Source of the DNA: Brachypterus glaber
Lineage: Eukaryota > Arthropoda > Insecta > Coleoptera > Kateretidae
DNA length: 64,000 nucleotides
Direction: 5' to 3'
NCBI GenBank assembly: GCA_958510825.1
Contig: OY294044.1
Location: 80,832,895-80,896,894 of the forward strand
The notes under the pieces were generated by a model. The model did no database searches and was not told where the DNA came from. It saw only the letters and a program-made list of their open reading frames with translations. Positions within the stretch are counted from its first letter, which is position 1, and every line of letters starts with the position of its first letter. Positions 11,218 through 21,724 of this stretch are shown here, one piece after another. A program made the translations under genes and the position numbers.

Positions 11218-11938
11218 GATTTAAAAAATTCTTTCAATAAACGATTTAGGACCTTTTTATTTTGTTAACATATATATTTTATCTCTGTATATAACTTAGC
11301 TACCTATTTATAATTCAACACCCACAAGAGAATTAAAATTTTTTTCATGCGTTTGTAAAAAACATACACAAAAGAATTTCAAGATCTGAAATCTGTATAA
11401 AGCAGATTTATGACAAAAATAAATCGTAGCATAAACCTTATATGGTCTTCAAAATCATTTTTCTAAGAAACGTAATAGATTAACTCTAACGATATGCTTA
11501 AAATGGTACCGTTGTAAAGTTACTTTTGTTTATATCCGAAACTGGACAGAATATTATAGTCTTTTAACCTATACAAGGACAAAATTTTACGGATGGAAAC
11601 ATCCGTTATTAAAATCGACAGAAAGATCTTTTTTTTTTGCATTTTCGGCTTAAGTAAGAATATCATGAAACGTCGAGAAAATGTGAAAAAAGTGGATGTA
11701 AAAAAAATGTCTGTCGGAATGTTAGATTAGAAAAATTCTTTCACCAAACGATTCAGGACCTTTTCTGTTTGCGTTAAATCAAATATGGTTAACATTAGCG
11801 TAGGGCAAGGGGGCAAAATGGACAAAAACTATAATTTTTAGCAATATCTCACTTATTATTTATAGTAGGAATTTTTTTTTTGCATAAATGATAATAATGT
11901 TTAATTCACTACAAAAACACATGCGATCATTTTTATCG
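11218..11938. other. Non-coding DNA with a diverged third repeat unit
   Basis: At 11626-11770 a diverged unit of the 160-bp repeat recurs (CATGAAACGTCGAGAAAATG, then ATTCTTTCACCAAACGATT). The latter also matches sequence just after the tandem pair at about 11230. No gene. Confidence 0.5.
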
Positions 11939-12343
11939 TACACGGAAAGAAATTAGTGGGCTCTGCGCTAAACACTATAAGATATTTGGTAACAGTGGCA
12001 AATTATAGTGATTTAAGCTATAGATTATAAGGGACACAATAACTAATAATGTTAAAAATAAATTGGAAACGATTATATATATTACAGACACGATTATATT
12101 TATTACAGGCACTATTATAAATTTACAGAAATTTAATTATATTATAAAAATTATTAGCACGGACAATAATTAAATCTATTTAAGCTATAAATGCCATACT
12201 ATTTGTTATATTTTATTATTCACTAAACAATCACTGACTGCCATAATTGTAAGAGAAAGCCTTGTATTTATATAATAAGCGATTATTATTTTGCTTGGTA
12301 TGTGTGTTATAGCGCTCCTAGCTATAATTTTTTTTTCCGTGTA
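11939..12343. mobile_element. MITE with TACACGGAAA ends, copy 1
   Basis: Starts TACACGGAAAGAAATTAGTG and ends TTTTTTTTTCCGTGTA, so the termini are inverted repeats. The interior matches 55310-55716 nearly base for base. This copy has a 20-odd-bp extra ATTACAGAC/CACGATTATATTTATT duplication and lacks a short insertion present in copy 2. Non-coding. Confidence 0.8.
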
Positions 12344-13013
12344 GGACTATTAGTTTCTGAGATATAGGCATTTTAATAATATGTAAAATTCTGACACGAG
12401 TAAAATTAATTTCAATTAATTTTTATTTTAATAAGTTTCTGATAAAGGTACAAACAAAAAACAAAAGGATATGGTCAAAAAATACAGGAAAAGTGAAGTC
12501 AATTTGATATCTTATTTTATAAACTTCCTCATTTTTAAACCCGTCTAGAAAAGGTATCCGTTTCACATTTTTTATTAATGTGATGTCTAACGGCGTTCAT
12601 AAAGTATGTTACGCCTAAAGAGAAGAACGTAATATACCATAATTCTTTCTTTTGCATATAAAAATTACTTGATGGACATAAGGGGAGGGGGGGGGGTATA
12701 AATTACCAAAAAATCGCGACATTCTTTATGGACGCCTCTTTACTTGAAAAATTAAGTTTATTTCTGAAGATTAAACCGTAATTTTCTCCTTTGTATGAAT
12801 TTTAGTTTTTGATGATTTAAATTATATTTAGTTTGTGATGATTTAAATTATATTTGCTTCACATATATTTTTTCCGGTGTAGACCACGATCAAAAATATC
12901 GATAAATCGGAACGAAAAATGTCCGAGAAATCTGCAAATGAATTTAATTATCCATACATCTTATGAAGTGAATTGTTTTTTATACTCCTCACAGCTCTCG
13001 AGCTGAGTAATGA
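12344..13013. other. Non-coding DNA
   Basis: AT-rich; a G-run (GGGGAGGGGGGGGGGTATAA) lies near 12680 and a TGATTTAAATTATATTT direct repeat near 12820-12850. No gene. Confidence 0.4.
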
Positions 13014-13200
13014 TAACACAGGTACACAAAAAAGGTTGATTTGAATCATTCAGGTCGAATTTCGTTGCTAACCTCAAAAAAAGTTAGAACATTTTATCAC
13101 TTTTTTGAGGTTAGCAACGAAATTTGACCTGACCGAGTCAAACCAACCCCACATTCGGACTCGTCTGGGGAAACATAAATTTTTTTGTGTGCCTGTGTTA
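13014..13200. mobile_element. 187-bp palindromic MITE
   Basis: The terminal inverted repeats TAACACAGGTACACAAAAAA (13014-13033) and TTTTTTGTGTGCCTGTGTTA (13181-13200) enclose a second, stronger stem: TTCGTTGCTAACCTCAAAAA pairs with TTTTTGAGGTTAGCAACGAA. The loop is about 20 bp. Non-coding. Confidence 0.8.
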
Positions 13201-14034
13201 TACGATGGTTGTTAAATTTCCAAAATTGTCAAAAAATACCCTAGATAATTTTTGTATGAAGAAATATTTTTTATCGAATCAACTTTCATTTTCGTCTGTC
13301 CGTCCGTATGTCATATTTATTATGAACACACTAAAAAAAATCAGATCGATTTGCAAATTTTAGGAAAAATCAAGTTTGCGAGAAAAAATTATATTGTTAA
13401 AAAAATATGTATAAAAAAAAGAAGAAAAAGTCCGATAAATTTCAAATTTTCATAAAACTACATTAATTAAAATAAATAATTATAAATACCAACATTTAAA
13501 CGCCCTTAAGGAGAAACATGAAATTTGGTATGGGTAGCCGTTGCACCAAACCAGTCGACCCACCTGTCAGAATGACATATTTTGCCAAATTTTAAACGCC
13601 TAGACCGAGAAACATAAGAGTCAAAACGCAATAAACTATCCACTGTGAGTTCATGAAGCATTACATGTCTGACGGCTTGTGTTTTAAAAGAATCAATCAA
13701 AACATTCGTGCAAAAAAAAGCGCATCAAATCTATTAATGCAATTATTGCCCAGTTGAGAAGGCGAAAGTTGTAAACTTTCATACGACATTTTACTTGCAA
13801 TTAATATGTTTTTCCAATAGATTTACTGAAATAGTAATAAATCGAAGATATATTCAATTAATTAACGAAATGACCATATATAATATTATTATTACTTTCA
13901 CTGCAATTGATTTCTTTCGAGAACTGCAAAAATCGCATTTTGTAATTTCTTATATCAAGCGATTAACGTGATGAAACGATTAACATCTTAGCAGATTAAT
14001 TCTACCCCAAGTTCTGATACTGACAAATAAAACT
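13201..14034. other. Non-coding DNA with a fragment of a dispersed repeat
   Basis: A TCTGTCCGTCCGTATG motif near 13296 resembles CTGTC-rich starts near 52500, 57250 and 62935. Otherwise nothing recognised. Confidence 0.4.
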
Positions 14035-14266
14035 ATTTTTTATTCGATTGTATCTAAAAAACTTTTTGTATGATAAACCAGTACGAAAAGTTAAATTTTT
14101 CGGCCTAGGCCGCAAAAGTAAAAAGTCGACGTTAATTGGTTGATTGATATTGAAACTGTTAACATTTGAATTCTAACCTCAAATTTGCTGTCAAAAATGC
14201 AAATGTATTAATATATTACAATCAAATAAAAAACAGTGTATGACACACGGACGAAAACTGTTTTTA
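14035..14266. mobile_element. MITE-like repeat with TTTTTTATTCGATTGTA ends, copy 1
   Basis: Inverted ends TTTTTTATTCGATTGTA (14035) and TACAATCAAATAAAAAA (to 14233). The second copy is at 43726-43957. Both contain the 12-bp palindrome CGGCCTAGGCCG followed by CAAAAGTAAAA and GTCGACGTT. Similarity continues past the right terminus through ACACGGACGAAAACTG, so the true element may be longer on that side. Confidence 0.65.
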
Positions 14267-14998
14267 AATTGCATTAGTTTGATTAAATTAATTCTAATGG
14301 GTTGAATCTTTTACAAAATTAAACGAAATATTTGACGTAGTCGATAAAAAAGAAAAATTTAACGACGCGCCTTTATCGTGGCTTTAGATTTTTTTGTATG
14401 GTCCATCCAGTCATGAAAGATAGTATTATGGTTTAAAAATTCCCGCGATTTTTAGGCCACATGATTGGTTAAAAACACGTACCTTTTAGACTATAACATA
14501 TTGAGATATTTGTTTACATTTTTTCACAACGACTTGTCGTTAAAACTATTGAAAAAGGTTTTTTTTCACATATTATACATATTTAGATGTTGTACAAACG
14601 CAAATTATATTGAAAATAAGCAAAACGTCAAATTTTTAGGTTATAATGACAAGGCCTATCCAGAGGTTCGCATAAAAAGCATATTACATAAGAATGCGAT
14701 CATGCTAGAATATGCAGGAAAACAGTACCGAAATCTGTTAAATTTTTGATCCATGCATGCATGCAGATTTTCATGTGCTCTGTTGTGTAAAACGGGCCGC
14801 GTCCCTTACTATCACGCATGACTGGATGGACTATAATAGTACCTAGATAATATACCGGGTAAGTTTTATTTATGTCCACCCCTAAAATTAAGATTAATCT
14901 TCATTCGATAAAAACGAAACTTTGGTGATTTATATAATTTTACCTTGAATTTCACATTGGCTATAAAATGGCGAATTTTTTTTTTGTTTCTCTTCGGG
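14267..14998. other. Non-coding DNA; part of a dispersed repeat
   Basis: 14318-14390 (AAACGAAATATTTGACG, CGACGCGCCTTTATCGTGGC) matches 42170-42235, the right flank of the 41000-42156 element. A solo mariner-like end TACCGGGT occurs near 14857. The 94-residue frame at 14465-14749 has no recognisable domain. Confidence 0.45.
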
Positions 14999-15588
14999 TT
15001 TCGCTGGAACTGGCATAAATATGTTTTTTTTTAATGGAAAACCCTGTAATTTTTTACATTTTTGTACAAAGCAAACTGATCGTTTTTTTTTCTACTTTTG
15101 TTTTTCGTTTTGGTTTTTATCGCATAAAAACTATATAAACATAATTTACCTTTTTTTATGTCCCTGTAACCTTTTTTTGTAGAGTATATTTCCTCTATTT
15201 TTTTTTATGCCAAAGGACATGGCACACTTTTCCTATAATCTCAGGGCTCCATAAATTTTGCTTAAATTTTGATATTTTATAATAATAGGGACCATCCTAA
15301 AAATGATGGTAAGGTCGCCAACGTCCTACAGTACATAGTTTAGCCGACCAAATTTCGCGTTACGTAATACTTGAACGTTCCCTATGAGATTTACTTTAAA
15401 GATTAATGTAATATGTTATAAGAAATGTTATAAAACATTTTTACAAACACCCCATGGTACGCTAAATGGCGTAAAGTAAAAAAAAGCAATCAGTTTTTTA
15501 CATAGAATATTCGGCTGAATTCAAAAATATAAAAAATTACAGGGTGTTCCATTAAAAAAAAACATAATTATGCCGCTTCCGGCGAAAT
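14999..15588. repeat. Pair of inverted repeat arms around 475 bp
   Basis: The left arm (14999-15055) and right arm (15531-15588) are inverted copies containing TGGCATAAATATG, a T run, AATGGAA and CCCTGTAATTTTT. The CCCTGTA/TACAGGG ends point towards each other, so these may be two oppositely oriented fragments of a mariner-like element rather than one unit. The spacer contains a lone MITE terminus at 15344-15382 (CGCGTTACGTAATACTTGAA). Confidence 0.6.
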
Positions 15589-16264
15589 GATATAAATGTC
15601 AGTGTCATTTTTGATTGTTTAAATTTATTATAATCTAGTTGTCATCACTAGAGAATTTTGTAATTGAAAATCATTTAAGAATTATGATATTCTAAAGTAG
15701 TCGTAAAAAAAAATTCTTGTATGGTCCCACAAAAATGACAAGTATTATTACTATTAGATTTAATGAAATCAAAGATGACAAAAAAAATTGAATCCAAAGA
15801 GATATTTTTTTAATGACTCTACCAAGTTGTCTTTTTATTTCCTCAATAATAAAAAATCTACATCACTGTTCTGTATTAAATAAAATGTTTTTCCTTGAAG
15901 GTAGTCGTAAATTTAAAAGTTCCTGCAAAAATAAGGAAATACAACTAAGTTCTTGACAGTCAGTTTATATATGGCTTGCCAGTACTGCTAAAACTGTACA
16001 ATGTGTTTATTTTCTTGTAAACAACAATCTGTCAATTTATATATAGATCTTTGTCAATCATTTTTACCAACAAAGTATTTTTCTCAATTTAAAATTCTAA
16101 TATGTCTTTTAGAAAATGAAGGTTAATAAAACTTGTTGGATTCTTATAGTTTTTGGTTTCGTAATTTCGAAAATGACTTCCATTTTTGTCCATCACGTCA
16201 GGATTTTTTGCAAAATATTTAATAGCAATAAAAAATAATTATTATAATTATTACTTAAAACAGG
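15589..16264. other. Non-coding DNA
   Basis: AT-rich, no gene. It is the immediate left flank of the large nested element; GTTT at 16265-16268 is the putative target duplication. Confidence 0.45.
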
Positions 16265-16268
16265 TTTC

Positions 16269-17009
16269 ACGGTTCGCAAAAAAGGTGAAATAAAATAAAA
16301 AATTGCCCAAGAACTTTGAAAATAAAATTTGATTCCTGGCCCTTTCCTTAAATAGGAAAACAAAAATTAAAAAATTTCAAGGACAAAATTTTTTTTTGTC
16401 ACACTTTTTTGTTTTGAGTATTATAAAATAGATACACGCTGATTTATAATTTTACCAATTCGCCAATATTTGCTAACGTTTACTTTTTTCTGCTTAAACT
16501 TTTTACCTGTAACTCAAAAATTAAATTTTAAATAATATCTAACAAATAGGACCCCCTTGGGGGACCTTAAAGAGGACGAAAGCATATTTTTTTTAATTTT
16601 CCTGGGTTTATCTTGTATGCTCTATTTATATACCAATATAAGCTATTCTAGTAGTATGTTAAACATATTTTTTTAAATAGGGGGGTTTGGGGGGTCTCGA
16701 GCCAATTTTCAGATTTTTTTTTTAGAATTTTAATGTACAAAAAATATTATAATATTATAAATATTTTCTAGATATTGTAAAAGAGTATTTAAAATGTCGG
16801 TTTGGGGGTTAATTATTATATAATATATAATATATATTATTATATATTATATATTATTAATATATATTAATATAAAAAAGATATATAATAATAATATTAT
16901 TATGTACGCGTACGTGCCAAATTTGGTTTATATTTTTCCTGAAAGTTATTAAAGAAGTCTCTTCTAAGAGACTATATCTAATAATTATACATACATAATT
17001 ATGTACATA
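16269..17009. repeat. Left terminal inverted repeat arm (741 bp)
   Basis: Pairs with 21283-21724 plus 31716-31978. Shared blocks, as reverse complements, include AGGAAAGGGCCAGGAATC, CCTATTTGTTAGATAT, the GGGGGTTTGGGGGGTCTCGA block near 16681 and GCCAAATTTGGTTTATATTT near 16917. The arms differ mainly in the length of a TA-rich run at about 16818-16900. The inner end (ATACATAATTATGTACAT) lies only 8 bp before the LINE ORF1 start codon. Confidence 0.85.
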
Positions 17010-17016
17010 TGAAGAA

Positions 17017-17931
17017 ATGTTGGCAACAATGGGCACAGACAGACACGCTTCACAGGCTCTGTCTATAGAGCTAAATAAATTGAAAAAAGACCAATTAATT
17101 GAAATAATAACGATGGGAAAATATGTGGGTGAAGTGCCGAAAAATTTTAATGGTGAAATAGTGGCAAATTTCTTGGAAAATCAAAGTAAAACAGTGCAAA
17201 ATGCTGATCTCAAGGTCACTCAAGTCAGTGCAGTGTGCGATAATAAAAAGTGCACAGAAAGTCGTTTGCATGAAGACTACTTAAATAAAGAAGTGAAATT
17301 ATTAAATGAATTCAAGATTCAACTGGAAAACAGAATCCGTGATCAAGAATTTATCATAAATCTATTAAAATCGAGCAAAAATGACAATAAAGCGCCATCT
17401 ACTAGTGTCGCGGTGAACCAAAAACATGTTGGTCATACTGCAGGTATGTCAACTCAAGATAATGACAGACAGAATAATAATAATAAAAAAATAACAAATG
17501 TCGAGAATCTTCGTACTTTACAGCAGAATAAAATGGATGAGCTAATATATGGGGGTAATCCACAGAACAAAAAGACATATGCGAATAGTGTGAGGGAAAA
17601 ACCATCTTACACGACATATAAAGAAGCAAAGAATAATAAAAACATTGTGATAGGAAATGAGGAGACTGATGAAGCTAGTTTGGCAGTTCCTAGGGAAGTC
17701 TGGCTTTTTGTAAGTCGGTACAACAAACAATATACTGATGATAAACTAACAAAATACTTGGAGAACAAATTTCCCGGTAAAGAATTCACATGTCAACAAA
17801 TTGAATATAATTCAGAGTACAACACGTTCAAAGTGGGGGCCGATAAGTCTCTAGGTGAATTACTAATGAACAGCAGTGCATGGCCAAGGGGGATTGAGGT
17901 GAGAAAGTTCCTTTTTCGAAGGTACCATTAG
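17017..17931 (+). CDS. LINE ORF1 protein, 304 aa
   Basis: Probable RNA-binding ORF1 protein that packages the element's transcript. The N-terminal third is helical. Residues about 85-115 have the heptad-like hydrophobic pattern of a coiled coil (KEVKLLNEFKIQLENRIRDQ), the usual trimerisation region. The middle is polar and Asn/Lys-rich (about 120-205). The C-terminal part (about 225-304) resembles the domain found before the stop in insect Jockey/CR1 ORF1 proteins, ending WPRGIEVRKFLFRR. No CCHC zinc knuckle is present. The start at 17017 is the first ATG after an in-frame TAA at 16996; a second ATG follows four codons later. The frame is unbroken. Assignment rests on position, coiled coil and C-terminal signature. 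Confidence 0.75.
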   Translation: MLATMGTDRHASQALSIELNKLKKDQLIEIITMGKYVGEVPKNFNGEIVANFLENQSKTVQNADLKVTQVSAVCDNKKCTESRLHEDYLNKEVKLLNEFKIQLENRIRDQEFIINLLKSSKNDNKAPSTSVAVNQKHVGHTAGMSTQDNDRQNNNNKKITNVENLRTLQQNKMDELIYGGNPQNKKTYANSVREKPSYTTYKEAKNNKNIVIGNEETDEASLAVPREVWLFVSRYNKQYTDDKLTKYLENKFPGKEFTCQQIEYNSEYNTFKVGADKSLGELLMNSSAWPRGIEVRKFLFRRYH

Positions 17932-17980
17932 TCATGAAGCTATATATGGAGGAGATAACATAACAGGATACTTAAAAATA

Positions 17981-20773
17981 ATGCACTTTAATATTGGGGG
18001 CTTAAAATCAAAAAAGGAGGATCTACAAGTACTACTAAGTGTTCATCATCCACAAATACTTTGTTTATCTGAGCATCACTTGAGAAACAATGAGATCGAG
18101 GAATTTTTACTTAATAACTATAAATTAGTGTCAAGTTTTAATCGTGTTACTTTTATTAAAGGAGGGGTATGTATTTTTGTGAGAAATGGAATTTTAGCAG
18201 AAGAAATAAAAGTCAAAAGTTGTATAGAAAAAGATTTTGAGATATGTATCTCAAAAATTAAAATGGGAAAGGAAATTATATATTTTGTGTCTGTGTACAG
18301 ATCTCCTAAAGGTAAGTTTGTGACTTTTATTGATAAATTAGCTGAAACTTTAGACACTTTGTACAATCCAAATTATAAATATATTTTATGTGGCGACTAT
18401 AATGTTAATCTATTGGAGGAAAGTAGTGAGAAAAATACCCTTCTTAATACTTTTAGTCAGTATGGTATTAAACCAACTATTTTGGAACCCACTAGAATTT
18501 GCAATGTAAGAATGTCAAAAACATGCATTGACAATATTATGTCGAACTTGAAGGCACTTTCTACTGAAGTTATTGCTTCGCATTTGTCGGATCACACATA
18601 TCAGCTAGCAAGTTTTTCAGTTGGCACGAGTAACAATAAAAGTAATGATAAATACACAAAGAGAATCTTTTCTGAGTACAAAATACTAGAATTTGAAAAA
18701 AAGCTAGGATCAATAAATTGGTCGTTTTTAGGTAAAATAAATAATAGTAATGTAATGTTTGACAAATTTTACTCGCAATTTTGTGAACTGTTTAATTTTT
18801 ATTTTCCGAAAAAAACGTACACGAAGAAAACAAATAAAACAAAAAGAGAACCTAAATGGATAACTCGCGAACTAAAGGAACTGAATGACTTGTTGGCTGA
18901 GATGTGTAAAATTAATAGGGAGATAAAAAATGAGGTGTATAATAATAGATACCTAAGACTAAAAAAATTTTACAAGGAAAAATTATTGTTAGAAAAGAGT
19001 ACATACAATAATAACAGAATTATTAATGCGGATAATAAAATCAAAGAAAGTTGGAAAATAATAAATGAGGACAGGGATAAAAAGGTGGATGTGGTAGAAA
19101 TAGAGGGTACAAATGACCCTTTATTGATGGGTAACCTATTTAATGAGTATTTTTCAGATTTGACTTTTAAGGAACCTAAATCACCCACACTAAACCACTT
19201 ACAAGAAAGGGAAAATTCATTTTTTCTGGCGCCCACAACGCCAGAGGAGATTGAAAAAGTGATAAAACAAGTGTGCACCAAAAATGCAGCTGGAATTGAT
19301 GGGGTACCGGGTGAGTTACTAAAAAAAGTTGCATGTTCTATTTCTGAACCACTGAGTATAATTATTAATAACTCTTTCAGTGATGGTATTTTTCCAAACA
19401 CATTAAAATTTTCTAAAATTGTCCCCGTTTACAAAAACAAGGGCAGCAAAACTAGTAAATCCTCATATAGACCTATCTCCTTATTAAGTCAGTTTTCGAA
19501 GATATTTGAAAAGTGCTTTCAAGTTCGATTAACACAGTATTTGAAAAAGTATAATATTTTGGACACCCATCAGCACGGTTACACTGAGGGCAAGTCCACA
19601 ATCACCGCAATGGATGAAGTAGTACAGTTTGTGCTAAAAAATTTGGAAGATAAGCAGCTCATCTTGGCCCTTTTGTTTGATATGAGCAAAGCCTTTGAAA
19701 CCATTGACCACCCCCTGTTACTAAGAAAACTATTTGTATTCGGAGTGAGGGGGCCAGCCAATGATTGGCTTTGCTCATATCTTGAAGATAGGTTCCAGCA
19801 AGTTTTTATAAATAACATTAAGTCACAATTTAAAAAAGTTAAAAAAGGTGTTCCTCAGGGGTCCATATTAGGACCCCTATTATTTTTGATTTTTGTGAAT
19901 GATATTGTAAAATATTGCAAAAATATATTTAAAATAATTATGTTCGCGGATGATTTAAATATTTTGATAAAAGCGAAGGACCTGGAAGAGCTGCTGTATT
20001 TAGCTAACCAGGTAATCACATTAATACAAAACTATTGTAGTGAGAATGGACTTGTCCTCAATGTGGCTAAGACGCAGTTTATGCGGTTTGTCCCCAAAAA
20101 TTTTACCAACAATAATAGTATTCTTATCAGATTAGATGATAAGACTATTCCTCAAGTATCAAGTTGCAGATTTTTGGGTATACATTTAGATCATAAGCTG
20201 CTTTGGAATTCTCACATAGATAACCTGACTTCTCAGTTGAGTAGGTACTTATTTTTACTAAAACAAATAAAACCAACGGTTTCGATGGAGGTGTTAAAGA
20301 TGTTGTATTTTGCTTTCTTCCAATCAAGGTTATCATATGGCATTGAATTTTGGGGAATGGGAGCAAATTTTAATGACATTTTTACATTGCAAAAAAAGGC
20401 AATCAGAGTGATGACGGGTCTTAATAAAAATCATACATGTCGGGAAAAATTTGTTGAGTTGGGTATTTTGACAGTCCCTAGCCTTTACATTTTTAATATT
20501 TTAAACTATATTCATAAAAATGAGGAAAAAATATCAAGAAATAAGAGTTTCCATAACTACAACACCAGAAACAACGATAAGTTGTCAATTCAGAAGTCAC
20601 GACTTACACTTACTCAAAACGGGCCACTGTACAGGGGCACAAATATGTATAATAAATTGGGCCAAGAATATAAGATACTGGCTCAAAATATTTTTAAAAA
20701 TAGAATTAAAAAAATTCTCATAAAAAAGGCATACTACTCCATTGATGGATATTTTAATGAGAAGATATTTTAG
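17981..20773 (+). CDS. LINE ORF2 protein: AP endonuclease and reverse transcriptase, 930 aa
   Basis: Nicks target DNA and reverse-transcribes the element RNA by target-primed reverse transcription. The endonuclease spans about residues 1-215, with HFNIGGL (N4), SEHHL (E31), SVYRSPKG, CGDYNVNL (D139, N141) and the catalytic SDH (203-205). The reverse transcriptase spans about 470-760: VPVYKNKG, YRPISLL, LFDMSKAFETIDH (D567), GVPQGSILGPLLF and the active site FADD (655-658). A C-terminal region of about 170 residues follows; no RNase H is seen. All catalytic residues are present. ATG 17981 falls inside the first endonuclease strand: the same frame stays open upstream to a TGA near 17904, overlapping ORF1 by about 25 nt, and reads sensibly (GYLKI before MHFNIGG) but has no ATG. 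Reinitiation or another coupling to ORF1 therefore seems likely. Confidence 0.93.
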   Translation: MHFNIGGLKSKKEDLQVLLSVHHPQILCLSEHHLRNNEIEEFLLNNYKLVSSFNRVTFIKGGVCIFVRNGILAEEIKVKSCIEKDFEICISKIKMGKEIIYFVSVYRSPKGKFVTFIDKLAETLDTLYNPNYKYILCGDYNVNLLEESSEKNTLLNTFSQYGIKPTILEPTRICNVRMSKTCIDNIMSNLKALSTEVIASHLSDHTYQLASFSVGTSNNKSNDKYTKRIFSEYKILEFEKKLGSINWSFLGKINNSNVMFDKFYSQFCELFNFYFPKKTYTKKTNKTKREPKWITRELKELNDLLAEMCKINREIKNEVYNNRYLRLKKFYKEKLLLEKSTYNNNRIINADNKIKESWKIINEDRDKKVDVVEIEGTNDPLLMGNLFNEYFSDLTFKEPKSPTLNHLQERENSFFLAPTTPEEIEKVIKQVCTKNAAGIDGVPGELLKKVACSISEPLSIIINNSFSDGIFPNTLKFSKIVPVYKNKGSKTSKSSYRPISLLSQFSKIFEKCFQVRLTQYLKKYNILDTHQHGYTEGKSTITAMDEVVQFVLKNLEDKQLILALLFDMSKAFETIDHPLLLRKLFVFGVRGPANDWLCSYLEDRFQQVFINNIKSQFKKVKKGVPQGSILGPLLFLIFVNDIVKYCKNIFKIIMFADDLNILIKAKDLEELLYLANQVITLIQNYCSENGLVLNVAKTQFMRFVPKNFTNNNSILIRLDDKTIPQVSSCRFLGIHLDHKLLWNSHIDNLTSQLSRYLFLLKQIKPTVSMEVLKMLYFAFFQSRLSYGIEFWGMGANFNDIFTLQKKAIRVMTGLNKNHTCREKFVELGILTVPSLYIFNILNYIHKNEEKISRNKSFHNYNTRNNDKLSIQKSRLTLTQNGPLYRGTNMYNKLGQEYKILAQNIFKNRIKKILIKKAYYSIDGYFNEKIF

Positions 20774-20873
20774 ATGTTTAATTGTTATTGACTTGTTCAT
20801 TGTATAAAATTTTGATGTACTTTTTTTTATGTCAAATTTCTTATAATATGAAATAAAGACTTACTTACTTACA

Positions 20874-21282
20874 TAATATAATTGAATTTTTAATTTTTTT
20901 ATAACAACTCTCATATATAATTACTATTAAATATTATTTATTATTTTTTTAATGTTATAGTTTATCATATAGTTTGCGTTAAATTTTTATTATGTTTATT
21001 TACCCAGCTTTAGAAAATAAAATATTTTTGCTTTTATTTTTTCTGTACTTTTATATTTCAATTTTGTTCCATACAAAATATAATTTCAACTTATTACTTT
21101 GCTTTGCTTTTAATTTATTGCCTTTCCTCTGGAATTAAAAAATCCCTTCAAACCTTTAAAAAAAGATTGATTTGTAAAGTAAGTTTAAAATGTTTTTTCT
21201 TTTACTTCCGATCGTCTGATATCTTTTCTTTAAGCCGAAAGTAGAGATTTTAAAATTTTAGGCATAATGTATTATAGAAAAA
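20874..21282. other. Residual spacer of the long-TIR element
   Basis: AT-rich DNA between the LINE tail and the inner end of the right arm; probably the original loop of the inverted-repeat element. No reading frame or motif recognised. Confidence 0.5.
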
Positions 21283-21724
21283 TTATGTACATAATTATGT
21301 ATGTATAATTATTAGATATAGTAAGTCTCTTATAACAGACTTCTTTAACAACTTTCAGGAGAAATATAAACCAAATTTGGCACCTACGCGTACATAATAA
21401 TATTATTATTATATATCTTTTTTTTATATTAATATATAATAATAATATTATATAATAATTAACCCCCAAACCGAAATTTTAAACACTCTTTTACAATATC
21501 TAGAAAATATTTATAAAATTATAATATTTTTTGTACATTAAAATTCTAAAAAAAAAATCTGAAAATTAGCTCGAGACCCCCAAACCCCCCTATTTAAAAA
21601 AAATATTTAATATACTACTAGAATAGCTTATATTGTTATATAAATAGAGCATACAAGATAAACCCAGGAAAATTTAAAAATTTAGGCTTTTGTCCTCTTT
21701 AAGGCCCCCCTATTTGTTAGATAT
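21283..21724. repeat. Right terminal inverted repeat arm, inner part
   Basis: Reverse-complement match to about 16540-17009, from ATGTACATAATTATGTATGT to CCTATTTGTTAGATAT. It stops abruptly at 21724, where the LTR retrotransposon is inserted, and resumes at 31716. Confidence 0.85.

Larger units (their letters stand above)
17010..20873 (+). mobile_element. Non-LTR retrotransposon (LINE), Jockey/CR1 group, both ORFs open
   Basis: Carries ORF1 and an endonuclease/reverse transcriptase ORF2 in the usual order, a short 3' UTR with AATAAA at 20852-20857, and a tail of ACTT repeats (to about 20872) instead of a long poly(A). TACATA occurs at both junctions (about 17004-17009 and 20869-20874) and may be a short target duplication, though it overlaps the tail. 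Almost no 5' UTR remains, so the copy is either slightly 5'-truncated or borrows its leader from the flanking arm. Confidence 0.8.

Noticed and set aside
14465..14749. 94-residue open frame
   Set aside because: Lys/Asn/Phe-rich composition expected of AT-rich random sequence; no domain, no supporting copy.
18970..19401. 143-residue minus-strand frame within the LINE
   Set aside because: Antisense shadow of ORF2, which has all catalytic motifs.
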